From DSVZ01 sp964568145 (GTDB lineage Bacteria; Verrucomicrobiota; Verrucomicrobiia; Limisphaerales; J093): DNA of 64,000 nt. Within the stretch, counting starts at the first letter, position 1. Each line of letters opens with the position of its first letter. Of the stretch, positions 8,691-16,579 are shown one piece after another. A program made the position numbers and the translations under genes. The notes under the pieces were generated by a model. That model ran no database searches, was not told the DNA's origin, and worked only from the letters and a program-made list of their open reading frames with translations. The DNA lies in assembly GCA_964568145.1 (NCBI GenBank), contig CAZMOZ010000004.1, forward strand, positions 62,001-126,000, written 5' to 3'.

Positions 8691-9764
8691 ATGTCGGTCG
8701 TCGTTGTCGGTCTCAGCCATCGCACGGCCCCGGTCGAAGTCCGGGAACGCCTGGCGTTCGGCGAGGCGGACATCCCGGCCGCTCTCGCCGGCCTGCGCGC
8801 GTCCGGCCTGGCGGCCGAAGCCGTCATCCTGTCCACCTGCAACCGGGTGGAACTCTACGCGGCCACGGACCACGACCCCGCCGCAGCGCTGGCCGGTCTG
8901 CGCCGTTTCCTGCTCGACAGCCGCCAGTGCGGCGAACCGTTCGAGGCCGAGCTTTACACCCTGAGCGAGCCCCACAGCCTCGAACACCTCTTCCGCGTGG
9001 TCAGCGGGCTGGACTCGATGGTCCTGGGCGAAACCGAGATCGCCGGCCAGGCCAAGAAGGCTTACGACCTCGCGCTCCAAGCCCGGGCCACCGGCCGCCG
9101 GCTCAACCGCGCCTTCCAACGCGCCTTCAACGTCGCCAAGCAAATCCGCACCGAGACCAACATCCAGCGCGGCAGCGTCTCGGTCGCGTCGGTGGCGGTG
9201 GACCTCGCCGGGCGCATTTTCGAGACGCTGGAGCGGAGCACGGTCATGATCCTCGGCGCCGGAGACACCGGCGAGAAGGCGGCCAAGGCCCTGCTCTCGC
9301 GCGGCGCCCGCGGCCTGTTGGTGACCAACCGTTCCTTCGAGCGCGCCGTCACACTGGCCGCGGAACTGGGCGGCCGTGCCGTGCCGTTCGACGACTGGTC
9401 GGCCGAGTTCGCCCGGGTGGACATTCTCATCAGCAGCACCGCCGCGCCCGGCTACGTGCTCGACCGCGCCCGGCTTGATCCGTTGTTGCCGCTCCGGCGC
9501 GGCCAGCCGGTGCTGCTCATTGATCTCGCCGTCCCGCGCGACATTGACCCCGCCGTGAACCTCCTCGAAGGTGTCTTCCTCTACGACATAGACGACCTCC
9601 AGTCCATCGCCGACGACGCCTTGCGCCAGCGTCAGGAGGAAATCGCGCGCTGCGAGCAAATCATCCGCGAACGCGTGCGCGGCCTGCTCGAACCGCCGCC
9701 GGCGCCGCGCGGCGAATCCGCCATGTCCGCCGCGCCGCCGACCCGCCGCACCGCGGCCTGCTGA
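8691..9764 (+). CDS. hemA: Glutamyl-tRNA reductase
   Basis: This enzyme reduces glutamyl-tRNA(Glu) with NADPH to glutamate-1-semialdehyde, the first step of C5 tetrapyrrole synthesis. The catalytic Cys50 lies in ILSTCNRVELYA, and the substrate-domain block GLDSMVLGETEIAGQAKKAY and the NADPH Rossmann motif ILGAGDTGEKAAKALL are intact. At 357 residues it is clearly shorter than the usual 410-450; the C-terminal dimerisation helices are reduced to a short alanine/proline-rich tail after about residue 340. The reading frame ends cleanly before hemC and no frameshift is apparent, so the shortening looks genuine. It works with hemC, the next gene in the operon. Confidence 0.95.
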   Translation: MSVVVVGLSHRTAPVEVRERLAFGEADIPAALAGLRASGLAAEAVILSTCNRVELYAATDHDPAAALAGLRRFLLDSRQCGEPFEAELYTLSEPHSLEHLFRVVSGLDSMVLGETEIAGQAKKAYDLALQARATGRRLNRAFQRAFNVAKQIRTETNIQRGSVSVASVAVDLAGRIFETLERSTVMILGAGDTGEKAAKALLSRGARGLLVTNRSFERAVTLAAELGGRAVPFDDWSAEFARVDILISSTAAPGYVLDRARLDPLLPLRRGQPVLLIDLAVPRDIDPAVNLLEGVFLYDIDDLQSIADDALRQRQEEIARCEQIIRERVRGLLEPPPAPRGESAMSAAPPTRRTAAC

Positions 9765-9768
9765 CTCC

Positions 9769-10830
9769 ATGCCCGCCGAACGCCCCATCCGCATCGCCAC
9801 CCGCGGCAGCCCGCTGGCGCTGGCCCAGGCCGAAACCGTGGCCGCCGCCTGCCGCGCGGCTTTCCCCCGCCTGCGCTTCGAACTCAAGATCATCAAAACC
9901 ACCGGCGACAAGCTGCAGACTGCTTCGCTGGCCAAACCGGGCGAGGCGCTGCCCAAGGGTCTCTTCACCAAAGAACTCGAGGCCGCTTTGCTGCGGGGCC
10001 AGGCCGACCTCGCGGTCCACAGCCTCAAAGACCTGCCCACCGAACTGCCGGCCGGACTCGCGCTGGGCGCGGTGCTCAAGCGCGCCGACCCGCGCGACGT
10101 GCTGGTGTACCGCAGCGCGGCGCTCGCGCGCCAACGCCACGTGGTGCCCGGCGCGCAGGAGTCGGATTGGGAACCGTCGTCCACGCCCCGGCGCGGATTT
10201 CCGCCACGTCTGCGGCTGGCGGACTTGCCGGCCGGCGCGGTCATCGCCACCAGCAGCACGCGGCGTCGCGACCAGGTGCTGGCTTCGCGCCCGGACCTGC
10301 GCGTGGTCGAGATTCGCGGCAACGTGGGCACGCGGCTGCAAAAACTGGCCGACAAGCCGGAGCTGGACGCCACCTTGGTGGCCGCCGCGGGATTGGAACG
10401 GCTGGGCGTGCGCCTCGGCGAAGACGGCGAATTGGCCTGCCCGGTGCTGGACTCCGCCAGCATTTCCGCGCCGCCGGCGGTGCCGGAAGGCCTGCTCGCG
10501 GTGCGGCTGGACGTGGAGGAGATGTTGCCGTGCGTGGGCCAGGCGGCCATTGGCGTCGAAATCCGCGCCGGCGACGAACGGATGCAGCCGGTCTGCGCGC
10601 GGTTGAACCACCACGACACGCTCCAGTGCGTGACCGCCGAGCGGGCGTTTCTGCGGGCGCTGGGCGGCGGCTGCCAGAGTCCCGTGGCCGCCTACGCGCA
10701 GGTGGGGGAGGGCAGGCTCTGGCTGCGGGGCATTTCGTTCCGCAGCGGCGCGGCCCGGCGGGCCGAAGTGCGCGGCGATTTGAAAGAACCCGTCGCGCTC
10801 GGCGAAGCCCTGGCCGAGCGGTTGCGCTGA
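9769..10830 (+). CDS. hemC: Porphobilinogen deaminase (hydroxymethylbilane synthase)
   Basis: Polymerises four porphobilinogens to hydroxymethylbilane in the cytoplasm. Signatures seen are IRIATRGSPLALAQAE at the N-terminus, KGLFTKELEAALL, AVHSLKDLPTELP, TSSTRRRDQVL and the dipyrromethane-cofactor attachment Cys302 in LGGGCQSPVAAYA. The protein has 353 residues against about 310 in most bacteria. The excess is largely an insertion of about 25 residues (near 118-145) between the DVLVYRS strand and LADLPAGAVIATSS. The insertion is not made of the repeat families found elsewhere in the window. Start ATG is 4 bp after the hemA stop, so translational coupling is likely. A family A palindrome follows 35 bp after the stop. 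Confidence 0.96.
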   Translation: MPAERPIRIATRGSPLALAQAETVAAACRAAFPRLRFELKIIKTTGDKLQTASLAKPGEALPKGLFTKELEAALLRGQADLAVHSLKDLPTELPAGLALGAVLKRADPRDVLVYRSAALARQRHVVPGAQESDWEPSSTPRRGFPPRLRLADLPAGAVIATSSTRRRDQVLASRPDLRVVEIRGNVGTRLQKLADKPELDATLVAAAGLERLGVRLGEDGELACPVLDSASISAPPAVPEGLLAVRLDVEEMLPCVGQAAIGVEIRAGDERMQPVCARLNHHDTLQCVTAERAFLRALGGGCQSPVAAYAQVGEGRLWLRGISFRSGAARRAEVRGDLKEPVALGEALAERLR

Positions 10831-10864
10831 GGCCGGTGGGCGCGGCAGTCCCCTGCCGCCTTTC

Positions 10865-10929
10865 AACCCGAAAACCGAAGTTGGGCAGACAGGACGCGCC
10901 GCGCCACGGCCGACTTCGGTTTTCGGGTT
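10865..10929. repeat. Family A palindromic element, copy 1
   Basis: The arms AACCCGAAAACCGAAGT (10865-10881) and its reverse complement (ending 10929) pair over 17 bases. The roughly 30-base centre, GGCAGACAGGACGC...CCACGGCC, is conserved with the copies at 23757 and 50505. It lies just after hemC and could double as a bidirectional terminator, although no T-run follows. Confidence 0.75.
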
Positions 10930-10969
10930 CAACGGCCGGCGTTGTGCCGGGCCTTCGAGGAACCGCCCC

Positions 10970-11209
10970 GGGCGCATCTCAATTTCATGCAGACCGTACC
11001 GCCTTCCGAGTGGTGCCGGCTTTCAGCCTGCCGTAGCGCCGGGCTAGCCGAGCTTCCGGCCCGGCTGGGGCGCGGGCGGCCCGCTGCGGGCGTGTTCTGC
11101 GCCGCAAATTCCGGGCGGCAGGATACCGCCCTTTAGCAGCCCGGGATGGCTGCCGCCATCCCGGCGATGTCCGGCCTTTTCCACCGGCTGCTAAAAGTGA
11201 GATGCGCCC
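10970..11209. repeat. Family B element, copy 1, with perfect 12-bp inverted ends
   Basis: GGGCGCATCTCA (10970-10981) is matched exactly by TGAGATGCGCCC (11198-11209). The body has GC-rich inverted segments, including CGGGCGGCAGGATACCGCC followed by CCCGGGATGGCTGCCGCC, also present at 40312-40390. No coding capacity. Confidence 0.7.
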
Positions 11210-11273
11210 ACCGCTCCGTCCCAAATCACTCCCCGCTTGGCGGCGGCGCAGTGTTGGCCTAGCCTCGCCCGTC

Positions 11274-11828
11274 GTGCAAGCCGCGCTCCGGTTCGTCGCC
11301 CTGCTCAACGCCGCCATCTGGCTGGGGGCCACGGTGTTTTTCACTGTGGGAGCCGGTCCGGCCTTCTTCGGTCCGGAGATGGCCGCCTTTCTGCCCAAAC
11401 CGCACCGCGCCCGCGTGGCTGAACTGGTCATCGCCCGGCTCTTCACGCTGCAACAGGTCTGTGGTGGCATCGCCCTGACGCTGTTGTTGATCGAATGTAT
11501 CCGCACCGGCCGGCTGATCCGGCGCTTCCACGTGGGACTCGTGGCGGTACTGCTGCTGTTCAGCCTGCTGGCCGGCGGCTGGCTCGCCCCGCACATGCAC
11601 GAACTGCAGCGCGTCCGCTACGCTCCCGACTCCACCCCGGCCCAGCGGGCGGCGGCCGAGCATTCCTTCAACCTCTGGCACGGCCTTTCCCAGTTGATGA
11701 ACGTGCTCACCCTTGCGGGGCTGGTGGTCCATTTCTGGGCGGTCAGCCGGCCCCCTGAAGGCCCGCGCCTGGGCAATCTCTTCCGCCCCCAGCCGCCCGC
11801 CGACGGCACGGTGCCACGGATGCTTTGA
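11274..11828 (+). CDS. DUF4149-like four-helix membrane protein
   Basis: About 184 residues from the GTG at 11274. An ATG at 11202 in the same frame is disfavoured because it lies inside the right inverted end of a family B repeat. Four hydrophobic segments are separated by short loops. LNAAIWLGATVFFTVGAGPAFF at the N-terminus, a central LFTLQQVCGGIAL and HSFNLWHGLSQLMNVLTL near the C-terminus match the general pattern of DUF4149 proteins, small integral membrane proteins of unknown function. It is flanked by repeat-filled spacers on both sides and appears monocistronic. No function is proposed. Confidence 0.65.
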   Translation: MQAALRFVALLNAAIWLGATVFFTVGAGPAFFGPEMAAFLPKPHRARVAELVIARLFTLQQVCGGIALTLLLIECIRTGRLIRRFHVGLVAVLLLFSLLAGGWLAPHMHELQRVRYAPDSTPAQRAAAEHSFNLWHGLSQLMNVLTLAGLVVHFWAVSRPPEGPRLGNLFRPQPPADGTVPRML

Positions 11829-12056
11829 GCGGCGGCGCGGCGCGCCGCAGGCGGGTCGCCCACGCCACTACCTCCCGTGGTCGGGGCACCCCGAGCCGCG
11901 ACACAACCAATCCTTCATCCAGCATCCGGCATCTGACGCCCGCCACGCGCCAAACACTTCGCACCCCGCTCCAGCGTTCCGCATTCCGCGTTCGGCCGTC
12001 CCGGAACCGTCCAGCCATCAAATTTTTGCACGCCAAATTTTCCCATCACATTTGCG
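11829..12056. repeat. Spacer with family D repeat tract
   Basis: No gene is seen. The tract at 11914-12002 contains CATCCAGCATCCGGCATC and GCGTTCCGCATTCCGCGTTC, which read on the minus strand as the same units found at 256-319. Confidence 0.5.
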
Positions 12057-12085
12057 TTGACGGATGCCGTGCCGGAGTGTTCTTT
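12057..12085 (+). promoter_or_regulatory. Putative promoter of the PA14-like giant gene
   Basis: TTGACG (12057-12062), 17-base spacer, TTCTTT (12080-12085). It would give a 5' UTR of about 145 bases; nothing riboswitch-like was recognised in that leader. Confidence 0.4.
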
Positions 12086-12237
12086 GTTCCTTCGTTAAGC
12101 GTTTGCACTATGGGTGAAGGCAACACAGCCGCCTGCCGCCCGACCGTCCCGCAAGGGACCGGTGAGGCGTGGCGCGTCTGTTACAGGCGGTGCGGCTGAG
12201 GTGCTTCCACCCCGGACCTAAAACCCAAAACTCCCCT

Positions 12238-15200
12238 ATGACCCGAATGAAACAGCGCAAAATCCGGCGTTTGGGGTTGATGGTCGCGAGCTCGGGTGCC
12301 GCTCTGGCGGCGCTCGCCGGCACCGTGACCCTCAACTTCAACACCGACCCTGAGGCCGGCGGGATTGTCGTCACCACGGACCAGTCCGAATGGCGGGCCG
12401 ATGGCGGCGCGTCCGGCGCCAACGGCGACGGCTACCTGTCCATCACCGACTCCCGCGGCGGCCAACGTGGCGGCATCCTGTTCAAGGACCTCGAACCGGG
12501 CCTCGTCGTGAAGGCCTTCACCTTCGAGTGCGACCTCCGCATCGGCGGCGGCACGGCCCAGCCGGCGGACGGCTTCAGCCTCAACTACGCCCGCAACACC
12601 GATCCCATCATCTCGAACATCGAGAACCTGCGCCAGGCCACCCCGTACGCCGGCACGGACAACGAGAACGGCACGGGCGCGGACAGCGATTCCGGCGACG
12701 GCACCGGCGGCGGTCTGCCCGAGGAAGGCGTCTCCACCGGTCTGGCGATCGGCTTCGACACCTGGCAGAGCGCCACCATCAACGGCGTGCAGGACGTCGT
12801 GGGCATCAGCATCCGCGTGGATGCGAAATTGATCGCGCAGCTCCCGGTGCCGCTGAAACCCGACAACGTGTTCACGCCTGACGAGCCCAATCCGGGCGCG
12901 CAGGGCGGCGCGTACGAGTACAACGAGGCGCCTTACCGGAACCTCGCCCGCACGGACGCCAACTTCAAACTGTCCATGCAGACCGGCGCGCTTTCGGATG
13001 AGGACCTCAACGGTGACGGCATCGCGGGCAACGACGCCGGCACCGCCCAGCCGCCGTTTGGCGATCCCACCTGGGGGCTGTGGATCAAGAACCTCGGCTG
13101 GGACAAATTCAAGGCCGAGCTCACCGAGGACGCCAAGGTGAAGATCACTTGGAAGGGCGTCGAACTGACCCCGGCGGGCGGCCTCCCGGTGACCTTCGCG
13201 CCCAGCCCGGGCCGCATCGTGTTCGCCGGCCGCACCGGCGGCGCGTGGGAAGTCCACCACGTGGACAACATCGTGCTGACCACCGTGCCGGCGGATACCG
13301 TCATCATCGGCACCGCCACGGGCCTTCCCGTCGGCTTCCGTGTGCAGATCATTGACTCCGGTCCGGCGGTGCTCGATCCGGCCACCGTCACCCTCAAGCT
13401 CGACGGCGTGGACGTGCCGGTGCTCCAGTCATCCAAAACCGACATCGTCACCACGGTGGGCTGGTATGACATCACCAAGCCGCTGGTGCCGGGCAGCGAG
13501 CACACGGTGCTCGTGACCGCCAAGGACACCCGCGGGCAGCAGGAAAGCAAGGAAGTGAAGTTCACGGTGCCTGCTTACGTGACCGTGCCGGCTGATTGGG
13601 CCATCGCTGACGTGAACACCGCCCAGCGCGGCTTCAACTTCCGGGTGCATCAAACGGCGAGCCGTGGTCAGGAAAACACCGTCGCCCGGGCCGAGCAACA
13701 GCTCCAGGGCCTGCGCGGCGCCAACGTGGCCGACCTGACCGGCGCCACCGGCGGCGTGTTCACCGAAACGGAAGTCATCAACTACAGCCAGATGGAAGCC
13801 TCGGGCGTGCCGGGCCAGAACGGCGTGTTCCAGGAAAACAACGGCTGGCCGGATGACAACATCCCCGGCATCCCCAGCGCCACGGAGGTCAACCCCGACG
13901 GCTCGGTTTACACCGACAACATCGCGGCCGAGATCACCACGTACGTTCACTTCCCGCAGGCGGGCGTGTACGAACTGATCTTCAACAGCGATGACGGCTT
14001 CCGCACCACGCTCCACAGCGGCGTGAACGAGGTGCTCAGTTCGCTCGTCGTCGGCAACGCCGACGTGGGCCGCGGCGCCTCCGACACGTTGAGCACGTTG
14101 TATGTGCCGGCGGCGGGCTATTACGCGCTGCGCACGGTGTGGTTCGAGGGCGGCGGCGGCGCGAACCTCGAGTGGTCCGGCCGCCAGCAGGTGCCGGCCC
14201 AGACCTCGCGGCAGTTGCTCAACTCCTCCGCGGCGGATTCGATCAAGACCTACCGCGCGCGCACGGCCGCCGGCCCGGCGACGGTGAGCTTCATCCACCC
14301 GTTCCGCAACTCCGGCAACCCGTACGTGCCCACCACTTCGCTCATCGCCAAGATCGAGGACGGCGCGTCCCCGGTGGACCAGAACTCGATCAAGATGCTC
14401 CTCAACGGGACGGAAGTCGCCGCCACCAAGAACAAGGTGGGCAGCACGACCACCGTCACGTTCGATCCGCCCGGCAACCTGCCGTTCGGCTCGACCCATG
14501 AGGTCCGGATCCAGTTCACGGCGGGCAACCTGAATTACGACGCCAGCAACACCTTCACGGTGGTGGGCGGCGTGATTGTGCCGCCCAGCCTCGCGCTCCC
14601 GGCTTCGGCCGTGAACACGGCCAACCGCGGCTTCCTCGTGAAGACCGTCCAGAACGCCAACTACCAGGACCTGGGCACCCGCGGCAACAACACCTACTCG
14701 GCGGAAAGCCAGATCAACGGCCTGCTGGGTCTGCCCAACACGGCCGACCTCTCGCAGTTCACCGGCCCGCAGGGGTATTACGTCGAGACGGACGTCATCA
14801 ACTATTACAGCACCGGCGACGTCGGGTATTTCACCGATGGCAACGGCTATCCCAACTACCCGGTGCCGGGCATCCCGGGCATTGATCCCGCGGGCGCGGG
14901 CTTCCCGCCCTCCACCGGCTTCCCGGACAACGGCACGGACGGCTACTCACAGGAAATCCTGACCGTGCTGGACCTCCAGCCGGGCACGTACGCGTTCAAC
15001 GTCACCAGCGACGACGGTTTCGCCAACTACATCGGCAACCCGGCCGAGTGGTGGACACTGCCGGTCATGATCGGCGTGTTCGACGGCGGCCGCGGCGCTG
15101 GCACGGCGATCACCTCGGGCACCACCTACTACTTCGAGATCAAGCAGGCGGGCCTCTATCCGGCCCGCCTGATCTGGTACGAAGGCGGCGGCGGCTCCAG

Positions 15201-16389
15201 CGTGGAGTGGAGTTCGCGGGACTTCGATCCGAACACGGGCTACGTCACCGCAGCCAAGCTCATCAATGACACCCAGGTGACGGGCGCCATCCGAGCTTAC
15301 CGGTATCCGCTCGGCACCCCGGGCTCACCGTACGTCAAGTGGTTCGCCCCCGGCCGGGACCGCACCTCCGCGGCCAGCCAGGCGCGCGCCGGCGCCGACG
15401 CCAAGGTGATGCTCCACTTGGTGGAAGGCACGGCCACCCTGGACCCGAACGCGGTCACCATGACCGTGGACGGCAATCCGGTGACCCCGACAGTGTCCAA
15501 GAACGCCGGCGAAGTGCATGTGGAATACGCGCCCACGACCCCGTGGGCTGACGGGTTGCACCCGGTGAGCGTCACCTTCGGCGACCGCACCGTGAGCTGG
15601 TCCTTCCGGACCACCGGCGCCATGCGAACCCCGACCTTCTTCATCGAGGCCGAGGACTTCGACCAGGACGGCGCCGGCCGGGCCGAGGCCAGCCAGATGC
15701 CTTACGGCGGCGGCGCTTATGCCGGCCTGACGGCGGTGGTAGGCCAGGACTACCAGCGCGACGACTCAGCGTCTTCGCCGCTCTACCGCTTCGGCGTGAA
15801 CCCGCGGGTCTCGATGGACCGCACGGGCGACCGCACGCGCGGTGTGGGCGACATCAAGGTCAACTTCAAGCTGGGGTGGATCGGCGGCGGCCAGTGGTAC
15901 GATTACACCCGCACCATCCCCGAAGGGACCTACAACGTCTATGCGGCGATCTCGCACGGCGAGAGCAACCCGGGCCAGTTGGCGGCCACCCTGCAACGGG
16001 TGACCGGCGGCACGGCCACCGACCTCGGCGTGTTCAACGCGACGGGCACCGGTGGCTGGGGCAACAACGCCCTCGTCCCGCTCAAGACCGCGCCGGACGG
16101 CAACCTGGTGGAACTGCCGCTCGGTGGGCAGACCACCTTGCGCTACGCCGCCAGCAGCGGTGACTGGGACTTCATGCTCCTGGTGCCCGCGGGCGGCCCG
16201 GTGGAACCGCCCAAATTCCAAAGCATCGTGAGGAACGCCAACGGCACCATCACGGTGACGTGGACCGGCGGCGGGACGTTGCAAGCGGCCCCCACCGTGC
16301 TCGGACCGTGGCAGGACGTGCCCGGTGCCACCAGCCCGTACACGTTCACAGCAGACCAGGCCATGCTCTTTGGCCGCGTTCGGCAGTAA
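12238..16389 (+). CDS. Giant secreted protein with two PA14-like modules and lectin-like N-terminus
   Basis: A protein of 1,383 residues from ATG 12238 (ATG 12247 also possible). A basic segment KQRKIRR followed by GLMVASSGAALAALAG forms a signal peptide. Residues about 30-360 resemble an L-type lectin/LamG sandwich. Two homologous modules follow. The first contains NTAQRGFNFRV, VADLTGATGGVFTETEVINY and FEGGGGANLEWSGR. The second contains NTANRGFLVKT, TADLSQFTGPQGYYVETDVINYY and YEGGGGSSVEWSSR. These are PA14-like units, each followed by an Ig-like linker. The C-terminus (TLQAAPTVLGPWQDVPGATSPY) is a module common at the ends of verrucomicrobial exoproteins. It probably acts at the cell surface on glycans; no enzyme motif is visible. 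A terminator follows. Confidence 0.75.
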   Translation: MTRMKQRKIRRLGLMVASSGAALAALAGTVTLNFNTDPEAGGIVVTTDQSEWRADGGASGANGDGYLSITDSRGGQRGGILFKDLEPGLVVKAFTFECDLRIGGGTAQPADGFSLNYARNTDPIISNIENLRQATPYAGTDNENGTGADSDSGDGTGGGLPEEGVSTGLAIGFDTWQSATINGVQDVVGISIRVDAKLIAQLPVPLKPDNVFTPDEPNPGAQGGAYEYNEAPYRNLARTDANFKLSMQTGALSDEDLNGDGIAGNDAGTAQPPFGDPTWGLWIKNLGWDKFKAELTEDAKVKITWKGVELTPAGGLPVTFAPSPGRIVFAGRTGGAWEVHHVDNIVLTTVPADTVIIGTATGLPVGFRVQIIDSGPAVLDPATVTLKLDGVDVPVLQSSKTDIVTTVGWYDITKPLVPGSEHTVLVTAKDTRGQQESKEVKFTVPAYVTVPADWAIADVNTAQRGFNFRVHQTASRGQENTVARAEQQLQGLRGANVADLTGATGGVFTETEVINYSQMEASGVPGQNGVFQENNGWPDDNIPGIPSATEVNPDGSVYTDNIAAEITTYVHFPQAGVYELIFNSDDGFRTTLHSGVNEVLSSLVVGNADVGRGASDTLSTLYVPAAGYYALRTVWFEGGGGANLEWSGRQQVPAQTSRQLLNSSAADSIKTYRARTAAGPATVSFIHPFRNSGNPYVPTTSLIAKIEDGASPVDQNSIKMLLNGTEVAATKNKVGSTTTVTFDPPGNLPFGSTHEVRIQFTAGNLNYDASNTFTVVGGVIVPPSLALPASAVNTANRGFLVKTVQNANYQDLGTRGNNTYSAESQINGLLGLPNTADLSQFTGPQGYYVETDVINYYSTGDVGYFTDGNGYPNYPVPGIPGIDPAGAGFPPSTGFPDNGTDGYSQEILTVLDLQPGTYAFNVTSDDGFANYIGNPAEWWTLPVMIGVFDGGRGAGTAITSGTTYYFEIKQAGLYPARLIWYEGGGGSSVEWSSRDFDPNTGYVTAAKLINDTQVTGAIRAYRYPLGTPGSPYVKWFAPGRDRTSAASQARAGADAKVMLHLVEGTATLDPNAVTMTVDGNPVTPTVSKNAGEVHVEYAPTTPWADGLHPVSVTFGDRTVSWSFRTTGAMRTPTFFIEAEDFDQDGAGRAEASQMPYGGGAYAGLTAVVGQDYQRDDSASSPLYRFGVNPRVSMDRTGDRTRGVGDIKVNFKLGWIGGGQWYDYTRTIPEGTYNVYAAISHGESNPGQLAATLQRVTGGTATDLGVFNATGTGGWGNNALVPLKTAPDGNLVELPLGGQTTLRYAASSGDWDFMLLVPAGGPVEPPKFQSIVRNANGTITVTWTGGGTLQAAPTVLGPWQDVPGATSPYTFTADQAMLFGRVRQ

Positions 16390-16412
16390 GCCGGCAAGTC
16401 TGAACGAATCAC

Positions 16413-16442
16413 AAGGGCCGGGCGCAAGCCCGGCCCTTTTTG
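16413..16442 (+). terminator. Strong intrinsic terminator
   Basis: AAGGGCCGGGC and GCCCGGCCCTT pair around GCAA, ending in a T-run (TTTTTG). Confidence 0.85.
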
Positions 16443-16459
16443 TTTAGGCGCGGAAGGTA

Positions 16460-16514
16460 GCCAGCCTCTGGCTTAGAGGCCGGAGATGTCGCCCCTCAGC
16501 GAGGAGCGACCCAC
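16460..16514 (-). repeat. Family C double hairpin, copy 1
   Basis: CAGCCTCTGGCTTAGAGGCCGG next to GTCGCCCCTCAGCGAGGAGCGAC, in the opposite orientation to the copies at 42442-42499 and 56818-56872. Confidence 0.65.
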
Positions 16515-16541
16515 CTTGAGCCGCTTTTTCCGGGAACGCAG

Positions 16542-16570
16542 TTGACAAACCGCGCCCGCCCCGGTTTGTG
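16542..16570 (+). promoter_or_regulatory. Putative promoter abutting the CRTAC1-family gene
   Basis: TTGACA (16542-16547), 17-base spacer, TTTGTG (16565-16570). It ends 9 bases before the ATG at 16580, so the transcript would be leaderless or nearly so. The -35 is perfect and the -10 is weak. Confidence 0.45.
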
Positions 16571-16579
16571 GGGGCGCGC

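Noticed and set aside
7568..9478. 636-codon plus-strand open frame
   Set aside because: Out-of-frame shadow of the HemX-like and hemA genes, Arg/Pro/Gly-rich.
8118..10619. 833-codon minus-strand open frame
   Set aside because: Antisense to the hem operon, no recognisable domain.
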